Source: an uncultured Alphaproteobacteria bacterium
Lineage (GTDB): Bacteria > Pseudomonadota > Alphaproteobacteria > UBA11222
Assembly (NCBI GenBank): GCA_947258435.1
Contig: CAMYID010000012.1
Coordinates: 62,001-126,000 of the forward strand
DNA length: 64,000 nucleotides
Direction: 5' to 3'
Each line of letters starts with the position of its first letter. Within the stretch, counting starts at the first letter, position 1. The notes under the pieces were generated by a model. It saw nothing but the letters and a program-made list of their open reading frames with translations. It was not told the origin of the DNA and did not search any database. Made by a program: the position numbers and the translations under genes. Of the stretch, positions 1 to 8,902 are shown piece by piece.

Positions 1-576
1 GCGTTGCTTGCGGCCTTTGCCTGGTTCACGGCGCAAAGCGCGAAAGCGGGCAATGTGGTGCTGGCCGCCAATGCGATCCTGCTTCAGTTCGTCTCGGTCA
101 GCGCCTATTTCCTGGACGGCTTTGCATTCGCAGCCGAAGTTCTGGTCGGTAAGGCAATCGGCGCGCGTCATCGGGGAGCATTGCTTGCGGCTGTGCGTCT
201 GTCGGGGCTGTGGGCGGTGGTTATGGCGTTTCTGATCAGTGTTGCCTATATGCTGGCCGGGCCGGCGATCATCGATCTTCTGACCACCGATCCCGATGTG
301 CGCGCAACAGGGCGCCAGTTCCTGGGCTGGGCGGTCGCCATGCCCATCATATCGGTCTGGTGTTTTCAGCTTGACGGTATCTTCATCGGTGCGACACGCG
401 GCGCCGAGATGCGCAACGCCTCGCTTGCTTCAACCGGTATTTTCCTTTTGCTATGGTGGGTCTTGCTGCCACTTGGCACAGACGGGCTGTGGCTTGCGTT
501 TTTACTGTTCAATGTGGCCCGCGGGGTGACGCTTGGGGCCTATTTCCCGCGCCTTGTGCGTGGCTTGCATGTTTGA
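1..576 (+). CDS. MATE-family multidrug/sodium antiporter, C-terminal part (5' truncated by window)
   Basis: This is the last 191 codons of a MATE (DinF/NorM-like) exporter, an inner-membrane protein that expels cationic drugs in exchange for H+ or Na+. The frame is open from the first base of the window, so the start lies outside. The visible part has about six hydrophobic helices, and the stretch with LDGFAFAAEVLVGKAIGAR is typical of the second half of DinF-type MATE proteins. The next gene starts 17 bp downstream on the same strand, so the two are probably cotranscribed. The family call is firm; the substrate is unknown. Confidence 0.85.
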   Translation, partial: ALLAAFAWFTAQSAKAGNVVLAANAILLQFVSVSAYFLDGFAFAAEVLVGKAIGARHRGALLAAVRLSGLWAVVMAFLISVAYMLAGPAIIDLLTTDPDVRATGRQFLGWAVAMPIISVWCFQLDGIFIGATRGAEMRNASLASTGIFLLLWWVLLPLGTDGLWLAFLLFNVARGVTLGAYFPRLVRGLHV

Positions 577-593
577 TTGGAATAGGGACGGAT

Positions 594-1295
594 ATGCGCC
601 ATCGGGCACAGGATATTCGGGAAGCCTTCGATGCGGCGGCGTTGGCTGACTATGATGGGCTGCGGCGGCAGCTTGTACCCGGATTTGATGATCTTTACGG
701 GGCTGTGCTGGCGGTGCCGGGCTGGCCGGGCGATGCGGCGCCGCACATCCTTGATATCGGCGCGGGGACCGGCCTGCTGTCAGGGCTTGTGCAAGCGGTC
801 TGGCCCGATGCTCAGATTACCCTGATCGATTTATCTGACGAGATGCTGGCCCGCGCCCGTGAACGTTTTACCGTATTGGGCCGTTCGGTTGAGATTGTGA
901 CAGGCGATATTACCGGCCCCTTGCCTGACGGGCCCTATGATGCGGTTATTTCCGCCCTTGCGATCCATCATCTGAGCGATGCCGACAAGCAGCTGCTCTA
1001 TCGCCGTGTTTTCGGGCTGTTGAAGCCGGGGGGCTGGTTCCTGAATGCCGAGCAGTTGCGCGGTCCCACGGATGCGGCACATGCGCTTTATCAGCGCGAA
1101 TGGCTGCAGCGGGTGCGCGCCGCCGGTGTGGGGGAAGATGAACTGGCCGCGGCACGCGAGCGGATGCGTTTTGATCAGGAAGCAACGCTTGCCGATCAGT
1201 TGCAATGGCTGCGCGATATCGGGTTTGCCGATGTCGATTGTTTTTACAAGAACTTCCGTATGGGGACATTCGGGGGGCGCCGGCCTGAAGCCTGA
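594..1295 (+). CDS. class I SAM-dependent methyltransferase
   Basis: A 233-residue Rossmann-fold methyltransferase. Motif I is visible as LDIGAGTG (residues 53-60), followed by an acidic strand end (LIDLSDEML) and the VISALAIHHL and LLKPGGWFLNAEQ segments usual for this superfamily. I chose ATG 594 because an AGGGACG ribosome-binding site lies just upstream and because the upstream extension of the frame overlaps the MATE gene. It sits 17 bp behind the MATE gene and may be cotranscribed with it. The methyl acceptor cannot be told from sequence. Confidence 0.85.
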   Translation: MRHRAQDIREAFDAAALADYDGLRRQLVPGFDDLYGAVLAVPGWPGDAAPHILDIGAGTGLLSGLVQAVWPDAQITLIDLSDEMLARARERFTVLGRSVEIVTGDITGPLPDGPYDAVISALAIHHLSDADKQLLYRRVFGLLKPGGWFLNAEQLRGPTDAAHALYQREWLQRVRAAGVGEDELAAARERMRFDQEATLADQLQWLRDIGFADVDCFYKNFRMGTFGGRRPEA

Positions 1296-1363
1296 TCGTC
1301 AAGATCCGCTTGCCGCCCGTGCCTGTCTTCCAGACCCCACCCCCGCACCGGTGGCTGAACCGC

Positions 1364-1711
1364 CTAAAGGATGTCGAGCACCTGCTCGGGCGGGCGGCCG
1401 ATCGCGGCCTTGCCATTGGCGAGGACGATAGGCCGTTCGATCAGCACAGGTGTGGCGTGCATTGCGGCGATCAGCGCGGCATCGCTTTTTGCCGGGTCAT
1501 CAAGTCCCTGTTCCTTATAGGGGGCCTCTTTCCTGCGCATCAATTCACGCGGTGCCATACCAAGCATATTCAGGATATCCGACAGCTCTTCCTGGGATGG
1601 CGGGGTCTTCAGATATTCGACGATTTCGGGCTTGATGCCTTTTTCCTCAAGCAGCGCCAGTGTCTGGCGTGACTTGCTGCAGCGCGGATTGTGATAGATC
1701 TTGACGCTCAT
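1364..1711 (-). CDS. arsC: arsenate reductase, ArsC (glutaredoxin-dependent) family
   Basis: A 115-residue thioredoxin-fold protein of the ArsC/Spx family. The N-terminal motif YHNPRCSKSRQTL places the catalytic cysteine at residue 11 with the expected CSKSR context, and the C-terminal half has the conserved TPVLIERPIV segment with the arginine that binds the oxyanion. ArsC enzymes reduce arsenate to arsenite in the cytoplasm using glutathione and glutaredoxin. No arsenite pump or ArsR lies nearby, so this may be a housekeeping paralogue (YfgD/ArsC-like) rather than part of an ars operon. It lies 72 bp downstream of pyrD on the same strand. Confidence 0.85.
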   Translation of the reverse strand: MSVKIYHNPRCSKSRQTLALLEEKGIKPEIVEYLKTPPSQEELSDILNMLGMAPRELMRRKEAPYKEQGLDDPAKSDAALIAAMHATPVLIERPIVLANGKAAIGRPPEQVLDIL

Positions 1712-1783
1712 GGGGGCTCCCTGTTGTCTGTCCGAGGTTTTTTGTTGCGCGGCAGCTTAGTGCGGATCGTGCATAAGGAAAAG

Positions 1784-2839
1784 TCAGTGCCGGTGATCGG
1801 CGCCGACCGCATCGCGAATATTGGCAAATCCATCACGGTCGAGCAGTGTGGCAAGATCCCCGATGAGGGCGGGAATAAGCTGTGGCCCGGCAAAGGTCAT
1901 TGCCGTGTAAAGCTGGACGAGCGAGGCACCGGCGCGGATTTTACGATAGGCGTCCTCGCCCGTGGCGATCCCCCCCACACCAATCAGGGGCAGCTTGCCG
2001 TCAGTCAGGTGATACATATCCGACAAAACTTCCGTCGATAGCGCAAACAGGGGTTTCCCTGATAAACCGCCCTGTTCGCCCCGATGCGGGCTTTCCAGCG
2101 TCTTTCGCCCGCCAATCGTCGTATTGGAGACGATCAGCCCGTCAATGGCGCTGTCGCTTGCCACATTTGCGACTTCCTGCCGCCCGTCGCGGTCCAGATC
2201 GGGGGCGATCTTCAAAAGGATCGGTGGCTTATGCGGCAGTTTTGCGCGGCGATTGCTCAGACCATGCAACAGTTCGCGCAGCATTTCGGGTTCCTGCAGG
2301 CCGCGCAGCCCCGGCGTGTTGGGGGAAGACACATTTACGGTGAAGTAATCGGCGCAGCCATTCAGCGCCTCAAATGCGGTGAAGTAATCCGCGATGCGGT
2401 TTTCGCTATCCTTGTTGGCACCGATATTCGCGCCCACAATACCCGGGCGGTTACGGCGCTTCAGAAGGCGTTCCTTATAGGGGGCAAGCCCCTTGTTATT
2501 GAAACCGAGACGGTTGATAACCGCCCCATCCTCTGGCAGGCGGAAGATGCGCGGTCGCGGGTTGCCCGCCTGGGCGCGCGGGGTAACCGTGCCCGTTTCG
2601 ACAAAGCCGAATCCCATCCCAAGCATGGCGTCGGGGACAGTGGCATTCTTGTCAAAGCCTGCCGCAAGCCCGACCGGATTGGGAAAGTCGAGGCCGAACA
2701 GCTGCTGCCGCAGGGCGGGATTTGCAGGCGGCCTGTAATGTGGCCCAAGCCCGAGCGACAATGCCCAGACCGTCAGTGTGTGGGCACGTTCAGCCTCAAG
2801 CAGCCGCAGAAGACGCCCTGAAAGTGCGTAGATATCCAT
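1784..2839 (-). CDS. pyrD: dihydroorotate dehydrogenase (quinone), class 2
   Basis: A 351-residue class 2 dihydroorotate dehydrogenase, the membrane-associated FMN enzyme that oxidises dihydroorotate to orotate with ubiquinone in pyrimidine synthesis. Visible signatures are GLAAGFDKN (57-65), NRLGFNNKG (109-117), the active-site VNVSSPNTPGLRGLQ region with the catalytic serine near residue 172, and the FMN phosphate loops IGVGGIATGEDA and GASLVQLYTA. The N-terminal helix that class 2 enzymes use to bind the membrane is present. A DUF952 gene lies 18 bp upstream on the same strand, probably in one operon. Confidence 0.96.
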   Translation of the reverse strand: MDIYALSGRLLRLLEAERAHTLTVWALSLGLGPHYRPPANPALRQQLFGLDFPNPVGLAAGFDKNATVPDAMLGMGFGFVETGTVTPRAQAGNPRPRIFRLPEDGAVINRLGFNNKGLAPYKERLLKRRNRPGIVGANIGANKDSENRIADYFTAFEALNGCADYFTVNVSSPNTPGLRGLQEPEMLRELLHGLSNRRAKLPHKPPILLKIAPDLDRDGRQEVANVASDSAIDGLIVSNTTIGGRKTLESPHRGEQGGLSGKPLFALSTEVLSDMYHLTDGKLPLIGVGGIATGEDAYRKIRAGASLVQLYTAMTFAGPQLIPALIGDLATLLDRDGFANIRDAVGADHRH

Positions 2840-2857
2840 TCTGTCTGTTACTTATGG

Positions 2858-3217
2858 TCAAGTCCGGTCCGGAAGCCCGGACGGAAAACGATGCTTTCCC
2901 GCCGCATCCAGCGGAAGCGGTTCTGCGGAGATTATCTGTTCCAGCGGCAGGACGCCATAAAGATGCGGAAACAGATCGCCACCGCGCGACACTTCCCATT
3001 TCAGTGCATCGCCCAATGTCACGCTCTCGACGCGCAGCAGGAATAATCCTGCCTCGCCGGCAAAATGACGCGCCGCTGTTTCGCGGAGTTGGGCAGCCGT
3101 TGAAAAATGGATAAAGCCATCCGCAAGATCCACCGGCGCACCCCGAAAAACCCCATCGCGCCGGGCTTTCTTCCATTCCGCATCGCGGCAGATCTTGTAG
3201 ATAAGCTGGCTTTCCAT
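2858..3217 (-). CDS. DUF952 family protein
   Basis: A 119-residue DUF952 protein. Typical features are the opening IYKICRDAEWKKA, the DGFIHFSTAAQLRETAARHF segment and the LFPHLYG-LPL motif near the C terminus. Its biochemical role is unknown; the fold has been compared with nucleotide-processing or ADP-ribosyl-type folds, but nothing in the sequence proves activity. I chose the ATG at 3217 because AGGACAGG precedes it and because the longer open frame has no family-like sequence before this point. The gene ends 18 bp before pyrD and is probably cotranscribed with it. Confidence 0.85.
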   Translation of the reverse strand: MESQLIYKICRDAEWKKARRDGVFRGAPVDLADGFIHFSTAAQLRETAARHFAGEAGLFLLRVESVTLGDALKWEVSRGGDLFPHLYGVLPLEQIISAEPLPLDAAGKHRFPSGLPDRT

Positions 3218-3291
3218 CCTGTCCTGATCTATTCCTGTTCTAGTCTGTTTCCGCCCATTGATTACGGGTAGAGAATAAGCAATAATTCCTA

Positions 3292-3314
3292 TTGCATGAT
3301 AATCATCATAGCAA
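3292..3314. promoter_or_regulatory. AT-rich imperfect palindrome between divergent genes
   Basis: The site has the perfect inverted repeat ATGAT-A-ATCAT (3296-3306), flanked by TTGC on the left and GCAA on the right. It lies 29 bp before the S24-type regulator start and between two divergent genes, where an autoregulatory operator would be expected. That role is inferred from position only. Confidence 0.3.
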
Positions 3315-3342
3315 GTCTTGGTGAGACGGGCTGGAACAGGAA

Positions 3343-3978
3343 ATGCTGACACATCGGCAAATGTGGGATGGGATCGACGCGTTGGCCGCGCGCTATGGCT
3401 ATTCCCCTTCGGGGCTGGCAAAGCGTGCCGGGCTTGATCCGACAATCTTCAACCGCTCCAAACGGATTCAGAACGGTAAGCCCCGCTGGCCGAGTACCGA
3501 AAGCCTGTCGCGTGTTTTGGCGGTGACCGGAGCCTCCATTGCCGACTTTGCCGAGCTTGTACAGCTTGCGCCGGGGGAGCGGCCGCGCGGGTCGCGACCG
3601 ATCCCGGTCATCGGTTTTGCGCAGGCCGGTGATGCGGGGTTCTTCGATGATGGCGGTTTTCCGGTCGGCGGAAGCTGGGATGAGGTGAACTTTCCCAATA
3701 CGCGCGATGAGAATGTCTATGCGCTGGAGGTCAGTGGTGACAGCATGCTGCCGGTCTATCGGGACGGAGATGTGATTATCGTTTCACCGCAGGCCGATGT
3801 GCGGCGCGGTGACCGGGTAGTGGTAAAGACCAGCGACGGCGAGGTAATGGCCAAGCAGCTTGTCCGTCAGACCGCAAGCCGGGTTGAACTGCTTTCATTC
3901 AATCCTGAGTTTCCCGACCGGGTTGTCGCAGCTTCAGACCTGCTTTGGATTGCACGTATTATCTGGGCGTCGCAATAA
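3343..3978 (+). CDS. XRE/HTH regulator with S24 (LexA-like) peptidase domain
   Basis: A 211-residue repressor-like protein. Residues 1-75 form a helix-turn-helix region (YGYSPSGLAKRAGLDPTIFN). Residues 86-211 form a LexA/CI-type S24 domain. The self-cleavage elements are all visible: an Ala-Gly bond at 95-96 (GFAQAGDAG), the nucleophile Ser134 in SGDSMLP and the general base Lys171 in EVMAKQL. Such proteins bind operators as dimers and can be cleaved with RecA help after DNA damage. No phage genes are nearby, so this is probably a chromosomal regulator rather than a prophage repressor. The start has AACAGG upstream. A cupin gene follows 29 bp downstream. Confidence 0.88.
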   Translation: MLTHRQMWDGIDALAARYGYSPSGLAKRAGLDPTIFNRSKRIQNGKPRWPSTESLSRVLAVTGASIADFAELVQLAPGERPRGSRPIPVIGFAQAGDAGFFDDGGFPVGGSWDEVNFPNTRDENVYALEVSGDSMLPVYRDGDVIIVSPQADVRRGDRVVVKTSDGEVMAKQLVRQTASRVELLSFNPEFPDRVVAASDLLWIARIIWASQ

Positions 3979-4007
3979 TGAGAAATATAAATGTGGGAGG
4001 AACGGTA

Positions 4008-4340
4008 ATGTCTGAGAAAGCGCAGGAACTGGGGCCAATCGCGACAAAAATTCTGTATGAAGATGATGACATCCGGATCTGGGATCAGCGGCTTGCGCCC
4101 GGGCAGCTTCTGCCGCCGCATAAACATGAGTGTGACTATCTGTTGTGCGATGTCAGCGGCGATTTGATCGAGGCGGAGAGTTTGCCTGGCAATGCGGGCG
4201 AATTCGAGGGACGGATCGAACTGAATGTGCGGCGCGGCAATGCCATTCTTGTCAAAAAAGGCGGTGTCGAACAGGCACGCAATATCGGCAAGCAGCCATT
4301 TCGCGCGATTTTGATCGAATATAAGGATGGATCACCGTAA
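4008..4340 (+). CDS. small cupin-like protein
   Basis: A 110-residue single-domain cupin. The metal-binding half-motif appears as PPHKHECDYLL, with histidines at residues 38 and 40, and the later RGNAILVKKGGVEQARNIG supplies the second conserved cupin stretch. ATG 4008 has an excellent ribosome-binding site (GGGAGGA) seven bases upstream, which decides the start. The function is unknown; small cupins of this type bind a metal or a small ligand. The gene lies directly after the S24 regulator, and its stop overlaps the stop of the convergent TPR gene by 9 bp. Confidence 0.7.
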   Translation: MSEKAQELGPIATKILYEDDDIRIWDQRLAPGQLLPPHKHECDYLLCDVSGDLIEAESLPGNAGEFEGRIELNVRRGNAILVKKGGVEQARNIGKQPFRAILIEYKDGSP

Positions 4341-5231
4341 CCCATAGGCGGGCGGCCGGTTACTTTGGGCTGGCTTGAGCGTGCTTTCGGGGAACTCGGT
4401 CTGTGCCTTAATTGCAGCGGTTACGATGTTGCGGTTGCGCGTTGCAAGCGCGATCAGCAATTGCTGTGCGCGTTGCTGGGCAAGCCCTTCAAATGCGTTG
4501 CGTGCGGGTAATGTGATGGCTTCTCTGAGCTGTTTCTCCGCCTCTGACCCAAACCGGCGCATATCCTGTGCCGCCAGCGCCAGCCCGAATTCGTAATGCA
4601 ATACCGGGTTTTCGGGATCGAGTTGTAATGCCTGGCGGTAAAGCGCGATCCCCTCATCGAGTTTTGCGCCATAGACCGATCCGGCCAGAAAGCCGCCACC
4701 CTTGCGGACAATTTCCATATGCCAGGCACCCAGCATGCCCCGCGCCCAGCCATTTTGCGGATCAAGCTTCAGCGCGGTATCGAGATGGGTGCGGGCATCG
4801 GTCGCATAACCGGCCAGATGGGCACGTATATTTCCCGCAACCCGCCCCATGAAGCCAAGCGCCACTACATATTGCAGATGTGCCTCGACATTTTGCGGGT
4901 CAAGCGCGATTGCGCGTTTGGCGAGCGCGGCGCAGGCTTCGAGCCTGGTGAAACTTGCCGCTTGGCGGTCGACATAGGAAAGATAGGCAAGTTGTGCACG
5001 CGCGGCGAGTGTCAGGCTTTCTGAGTCGTGCCCGCCCCGGGCAAGCTGTGCCGCGGCTTCGAATTCGCCACTTTCATAAAGCCGGATGGCTTGCAGCAGA
5101 TCGCTTGTCTCGGCAAGCGCATCCGGCGCGCGCCAGATGGGCAGCAAGGCGCTCAGCAGGCAAAGCGCAAGCCCAAGAAGCCGGAAGCTCCACCCGATAA
5201 CATTCCGCGATTGCCCTGCATCCCGCCACAT
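4332..5231 (-). CDS. TPR-repeat protein with N-terminal signal/anchor
   Basis: A 299-residue protein that starts with basic residues and a hydrophobic segment (about residues 13-33), followed by tetratricopeptide-like helices: one set around LLQAIRLYESGEFEAAAQLA and others around AIALDPQNVEAHLQYVVALG, ALKLDPQNGWARGMLGAW and ALQLDPENPVLHYEFGLAL. It is probably exported or anchored facing the periplasm and mediates protein contacts. I prefer the ATG at 5231 over the upstream GTG at 5327, because it gives a normal signal sequence and avoids overlap with lysS. The gene lies 76 bp downstream of lysS on the same strand and its 3' end overlaps the cupin gene. Confidence 0.78.
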   Translation of the reverse strand: MWRDAGQSRNVIGWSFRLLGLALCLLSALLPIWRAPDALAETSDLLQAIRLYESGEFEAAAQLARGGHDSESLTLAARAQLAYLSYVDRQAASFTRLEACAALAKRAIALDPQNVEAHLQYVVALGFMGRVAGNIRAHLAGYATDARTHLDTALKLDPQNGWARGMLGAWHMEIVRKGGGFLAGSVYGAKLDEGIALYRQALQLDPENPVLHYEFGLALAAQDMRRFGSEAEKQLREAITLPARNAFEGLAQQRAQQLLIALATRNRNIVTAAIKAQTEFPESTLKPAQSNRPPAYGLR

Positions 5232-5307
5232 CGCGCCATGATAGGCGGATCGGGCGGGGCGGGACAGTGATATAGATTGCTGTGTTTGTGAATAATTGAC
5301 GCGATAT

Positions 5308-6891
5308 TCAGTGCGCCAGATCCTCACCCGCCAGAACGCGGGCTATGAGGGCACGGGTTTCGGTGACCCCGTAAAGCGCGATGAATGAGCCCATCCTCGG
5401 CCCCTGACTTTGCCCGAGCAGGATTTCATAAAGTGCCTGGAACCAGGCTCGCAGATTGTCAAAGCCATGTTCCTTGCCGACCGCAAAAACCGTATTCTGC
5501 AGCGCGGCGGCATCGCTGTCAGCGGAAAGCCCACCAAGTGCGTCCGAAAGTGCGCTGAGGGCCGCAGCCTCGGTTTCCGTCGGCAGGCGGTATTTTTTCG
5601 CCGGTTTGACGAAGTCGTGATAATAGGCGATCGCCCGGTCAACAAGGCTGTCCAGGATCGGATGCGCTGCGGGTGTGGCGTCAGGCAGATAGCGCCGGAT
5701 AAAGCCCCACAATACGTTGCGGTCCTCTGAATTGCTGGCGCTGACCAGATTGAGCAGGATTGAGAAGGAAATCGGCACCTCCTCCTGCGGCGGTTCGCCA
5801 TTATGGATATGCCAGACAGGGTTGCTCAGCTGATCGGCAAGCGTCTGATCGGAAAAGGCGGCAAGATGGGTCAGATATTCGTCAACCGCCTTGGGGATTA
5901 CATCAAAATAAAGGCGCTTGGCCTTGCGCGGCTTCTGGAACATGAACAGCTGCAGGCTTTCAGGCGAGGCATAGCGCAGCCATTCCTCGATCGTCAGCCC
6001 ATTGCCGCGCGATTTCGATATCCGCTCGCCATTCTCATCCAGAAACAGTTCGTAATTAAACCCTTCGGGTGGCCGGCCGCCAATGATCTTGCAGATGCGA
6101 CTGCTCAGTTGCACCGAAGTCATGAGATCCTTGCCCGACATTTCGTAATCGACGTCAAGCGCGGCCCAGCGCATGGCCCAGTCGGCACGCCATTGCAGCT
6201 TGCAGCGTCCACCCGTTACCGGCGTTTCGGTCAGTGTTCCGTCTTCGTCGCGATAGATGACGGTGCCGGCGTCGGGCCGGGTTTCCACAATCGGCACTTC
6301 CAGTACGCGGCCGGATTTCTCGCAGATCGGCAGGAAGGGGCTGTAGGTCTTGCGCCGTTCCTCCCCAAGCTCGGGCAGAACGACATTGATCACCGCCTCG
6401 TAATTTTCGAGTATCCGCAACAATGTCGTATCGAACCGACCGGCGCGATACATTTCACTTGCGCTGACAAATTCATATGTGAAGCCGAATGCATCGAGAA
6501 AGGCGCGCAGCCGCGCATTGTTATGATGGCCAAAGCTTTCATATGCGCCGAACGGATCGGGTACCTGGGTCAGCGGTTTCTTGAGATGTTGCGACAGCAT
6601 GTCGGCATTGGGCACATTATCGGGTACCCGCCGCATCCCGTCCAGATCGTCCGAAAAGCAGATAAGCCGGGTTGGAATATCGCTCAGCCTCGTAAAGGCA
6701 TGCTGTACCATCGCGGTGCGCGCGACCTCCCCGAATGTGCCGATATGCGGCAGTCCGCTTGGTCCATAACCTGTTTCAAACAGCAGATGGCCTTTGCCAG
6801 GCAGTTTGCCGCCCATGCGTTTGAGCAATCGCCGCGCCTCTTCGAACGGCCAGGCCTTGCTGTTGAGATAGGTTTCGTATGAGTTGGACAT
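5308..6891 (-). CDS. lysS: lysyl-tRNA synthetase, class I
   Basis: A 527-residue class I lysyl-tRNA synthetase (LysK type), which charges tRNA-Lys. It has the HIGH-like motif PHIGTF (48-53) and the KMSKS-like motif ISKSRGNG (291-298), and the length is normal for the family. Most bacteria use the unrelated class II LysS; the class I enzyme is widespread in Alphaproteobacteria, which helps place this genome. It is transcribed away from the histidine kinase gene at 7003. Confidence 0.96.
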   Translation of the reverse strand: MSNSYETYLNSKAWPFEEARRLLKRMGGKLPGKGHLLFETGYGPSGLPHIGTFGEVARTAMVQHAFTRLSDIPTRLICFSDDLDGMRRVPDNVPNADMLSQHLKKPLTQVPDPFGAYESFGHHNNARLRAFLDAFGFTYEFVSASEMYRAGRFDTTLLRILENYEAVINVVLPELGEERRKTYSPFLPICEKSGRVLEVPIVETRPDAGTVIYRDEDGTLTETPVTGGRCKLQWRADWAMRWAALDVDYEMSGKDLMTSVQLSSRICKIIGGRPPEGFNYELFLDENGERISKSRGNGLTIEEWLRYASPESLQLFMFQKPRKAKRLYFDVIPKAVDEYLTHLAAFSDQTLADQLSNPVWHIHNGEPPQEEVPISFSILLNLVSASNSEDRNVLWGFIRRYLPDATPAAHPILDSLVDRAIAYYHDFVKPAKKYRLPTETEAAALSALSDALGGLSADSDAAALQNTVFAVGKEHGFDNLRAWFQALYEILLGQSQGPRMGSFIALYGVTETRALIARVLAGEDLAH

Positions 6892-7002
6892 GAATGTTAT
6901 AAGGATCAGGCGGCATTTGCCGCAGGCGAAAAACGGGTCGCGAATGTAGGGGCGGGGCGCATCCCCGTCAATGATGGAAAATCGCTTACGATAAGGCCGC
7001 CA

Positions 7003-8853
7003 TTGTCCAAGGTAGCATCAAGCATAGAACAGCGCAGGCTGGAAGCCCAGATTGCATTGCTGCTGGAATTGAGCCGGGCCACCCGATACATCCCGATCCT
7101 GGGACTTGGGATGATGGGGCTTGTGTTCAGCGAAGATGGCCCCTTCTGGGCGCCGGTTTTCGTTGTGGGTCTGCAGATTCTGGGCACGCTTGGGTTTGAT
7201 CGGCTGCGCAAGACCCACGCGGAATCGGGCTTTTCGCGGCTCTCGGCGCGGCAAATCGGTTCGCGCTTTTCCCTGCTTTCGGTTGTGACAGGGTTAAGCT
7301 GGGGGGCGGCGGGCTTTCTGTGGTTCGCGCCCGATTCATTGCCGAAAGTATCTGTTCTGGGCCTGTGTCTGCTGTCGATTTCACTCTCGGCAACCATGTC
7401 GCGTTCCATTTACCCGCAGGCGCTTTATGCATTCTATCTGGCTGCGGCCGTACCACCCGGGGTTGCACTGTTGCTGGATGCGCAGCCCATCAGTCTGGCG
7501 CTGCTTGCGATGGGCTGCGTCTATTATGCAAGCCTTCTTGGATGGGCGAGGCAATTGCACGATATGCAACTTGGTTCGATCAATCTGCGTTTTGAGAATG
7601 TGGAGCTGGTGGATCAGCTGTCCGAGGCAAATGCGCTGGCGGAACAGGCCCGCCAGAATGCGGAACTTGCGCGCGATGCGGCGGAAGAAGGCACCCGGGC
7701 CAAGTCCGGATTTATCGCAACCGTCAGCCATGAATTGCGGACTCCGATGAATGGTATCATCGGCATGACCGATCTGCTGCAGCGGACACAGCTTGGGCCA
7801 AAGCAACGTGAGTATCTTGATGCGATTCACGATTCCGCAGAAACCCTGGATAGCCTGGTTAATGACCTGCTGGATTTCGAACAGCTTGAGACAGGCAAGC
7901 TGCGCCTGCACAGGGAGCGCAGCAATCTGCGGCAGGCGATCAGCAGCACCGTGACATTGCTATCGGCAAGGGCGGCGGAAAAAGGCGTTGGCCTGCACTG
8001 CCATATTGCCGATGATCTGCCTGAGGAAGTGATCTGCGATACCATAAGAATAAGGCAGATCCTGTTCAATCTGATCGGCAATGCGCTGAAATTTACCGAA
8101 CAGGGGCGTGTGGATCTTGCCATTGGCTGGGCCCGTGGGCATGTGGGGGAACAGCGGCTGCGTTTCACCGTAACCGACACCGGGATCGGCATCCCCAAAC
8201 AGGCCTTGTCGAGTATCTTCAAGGAGTTTACGCAGGTTGATCAGACGATTACGCGCCGCTATGGCGGTACGGGGCTTGGGCTTGCCATCTGCAAGCGTCT
8301 GGTCAATCTGATGGGGGGGGAAATCGGCGTAGAAAGTATTGAGGGTAAAGGGAGCGAATTCTGGTTTGAGATACCGGTAAGGATCGCTGAACCGGATCAC
8401 GAGGTGCAGGCGGATGGCACGCCGCGCGAGGCTGCGAAAAATGATATGGCCGGATCGCCGGACACCCATGATGGCGGCAGGTTACGGATCCTCGTTGCCG
8501 ATGATCACGAGGTCAATCAGCGGGTGCTGGCGGCGATTTTATCAGCATTCGGACATTCGGCGGTGATTGTCGGCGGTGGCCGTGCGGCCGTCGATGCCGC
8601 ATCCGAGGGCGGTTTCGATGTTATTCTGATGGATCTTGAGATGCCTGATCTTGACGGGCTGGCGGCAACCCGGAAAATCCGTGAGCTCCCGGGCGCGGCC
8701 GGAACCGTTCCGATCGTTGCGCTGACCGCACATGCATTTGATGAGCAGTATGAGCGTTGCCGGCAGGCTGGTATGGATACCGTGCTGACCAAGCCGATCA
8801 ATCACGAAGCATTGCATGATTTGCTGCAATCATATCGCGTGCCCGTCCAGTAA
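7003..8853 (+). CDS. hybrid sensor histidine kinase / response regulator
   Basis: A 616-residue hybrid kinase. About six transmembrane helices lie in residues 28-185 with only short loops, so the sensor is probably the membrane domain itself. A short coiled linker leads to the HisKA domain with phospho-acceptor His243 ([10 protein letters not shown]). The ATPase domain follows with N-box [16 protein letters not shown] and [13 protein letters not shown]-terminal receiver domain carries the phospho-acceptor Asp544 (LMDLEMP) and the conserved lysine in LTKPIN. No DNA-binding output domain or HPt domain is present, so a separate phosphotransfer partner must exist. The start is a TTG at 7003; the first in-frame ATG would cut into the first helix. 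Confidence 0.9.
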   Translation: MSKVASSIEQRRLEAQIALLLELSRATRYIPILGLGMMGLVFSEDGPFWAPVFVVGLQILGTLGFDRLRKTHAESGFSRLSARQIGSRFSLLSVVTGLSWGAAGFLWFAPDSLPKVSVLGLCLLSISLSATMSRSIYPQALYAFYLAAAVPPGVALLLDAQPISLALLAMGCVYYASLLGWARQLHDMQLGSINLRFENVELVDQLSEANALAEQARQNAELARDAAEEGTRAKSGFIATVSHELRTPMNGIIGMTDLLQRTQLGPKQREYLDAIHDSAETLDSLVNDLLDFEQLETGKLRLHRERSNLRQAISSTVTLLSARAAEKGVGLHCHIADDLPEEVICDTIRIRQILFNLIGNALKFTEQGRVDLAIGWARGHVGEQRLRFTVTDTGIGIPKQALSSIFKEFTQVDQTITRRYGGTGLGLAICKRLVNLMGGEIGVESIEGKGSEFWFEIPVRIAEPDHEVQADGTPREAAKNDMAGSPDTHDGGRLRILVADDHEVNQRVLAAILSAFGHSAVIVGGGRAAVDAASEGGFDVILMDLEMPDLDGLAATRKIRELPGAAGTVPIVALTAHAFDEQYERCRQAGMDTVLTKPINHEALHDLLQSYRVPVQ

Positions 8854-8902
8854 GTGAGACACATGGCTTCAGTCCGGCTTCAGACATCTGCCCGGTGCGG
8901 CG

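Noticed and set aside
1364-1711. Arsenic resistance operon around arsC
   Set aside because: No arsR, arsB, acr3 or arsH gene is adjacent; the neighbours are pyrD and a methyltransferase on the other strand.
3343-3978. Prophage start, based on the CI-like repressor
   Set aside because: No integrase, cro, excision or structural phage genes or attachment-site repeats are present; flanking genes are housekeeping.
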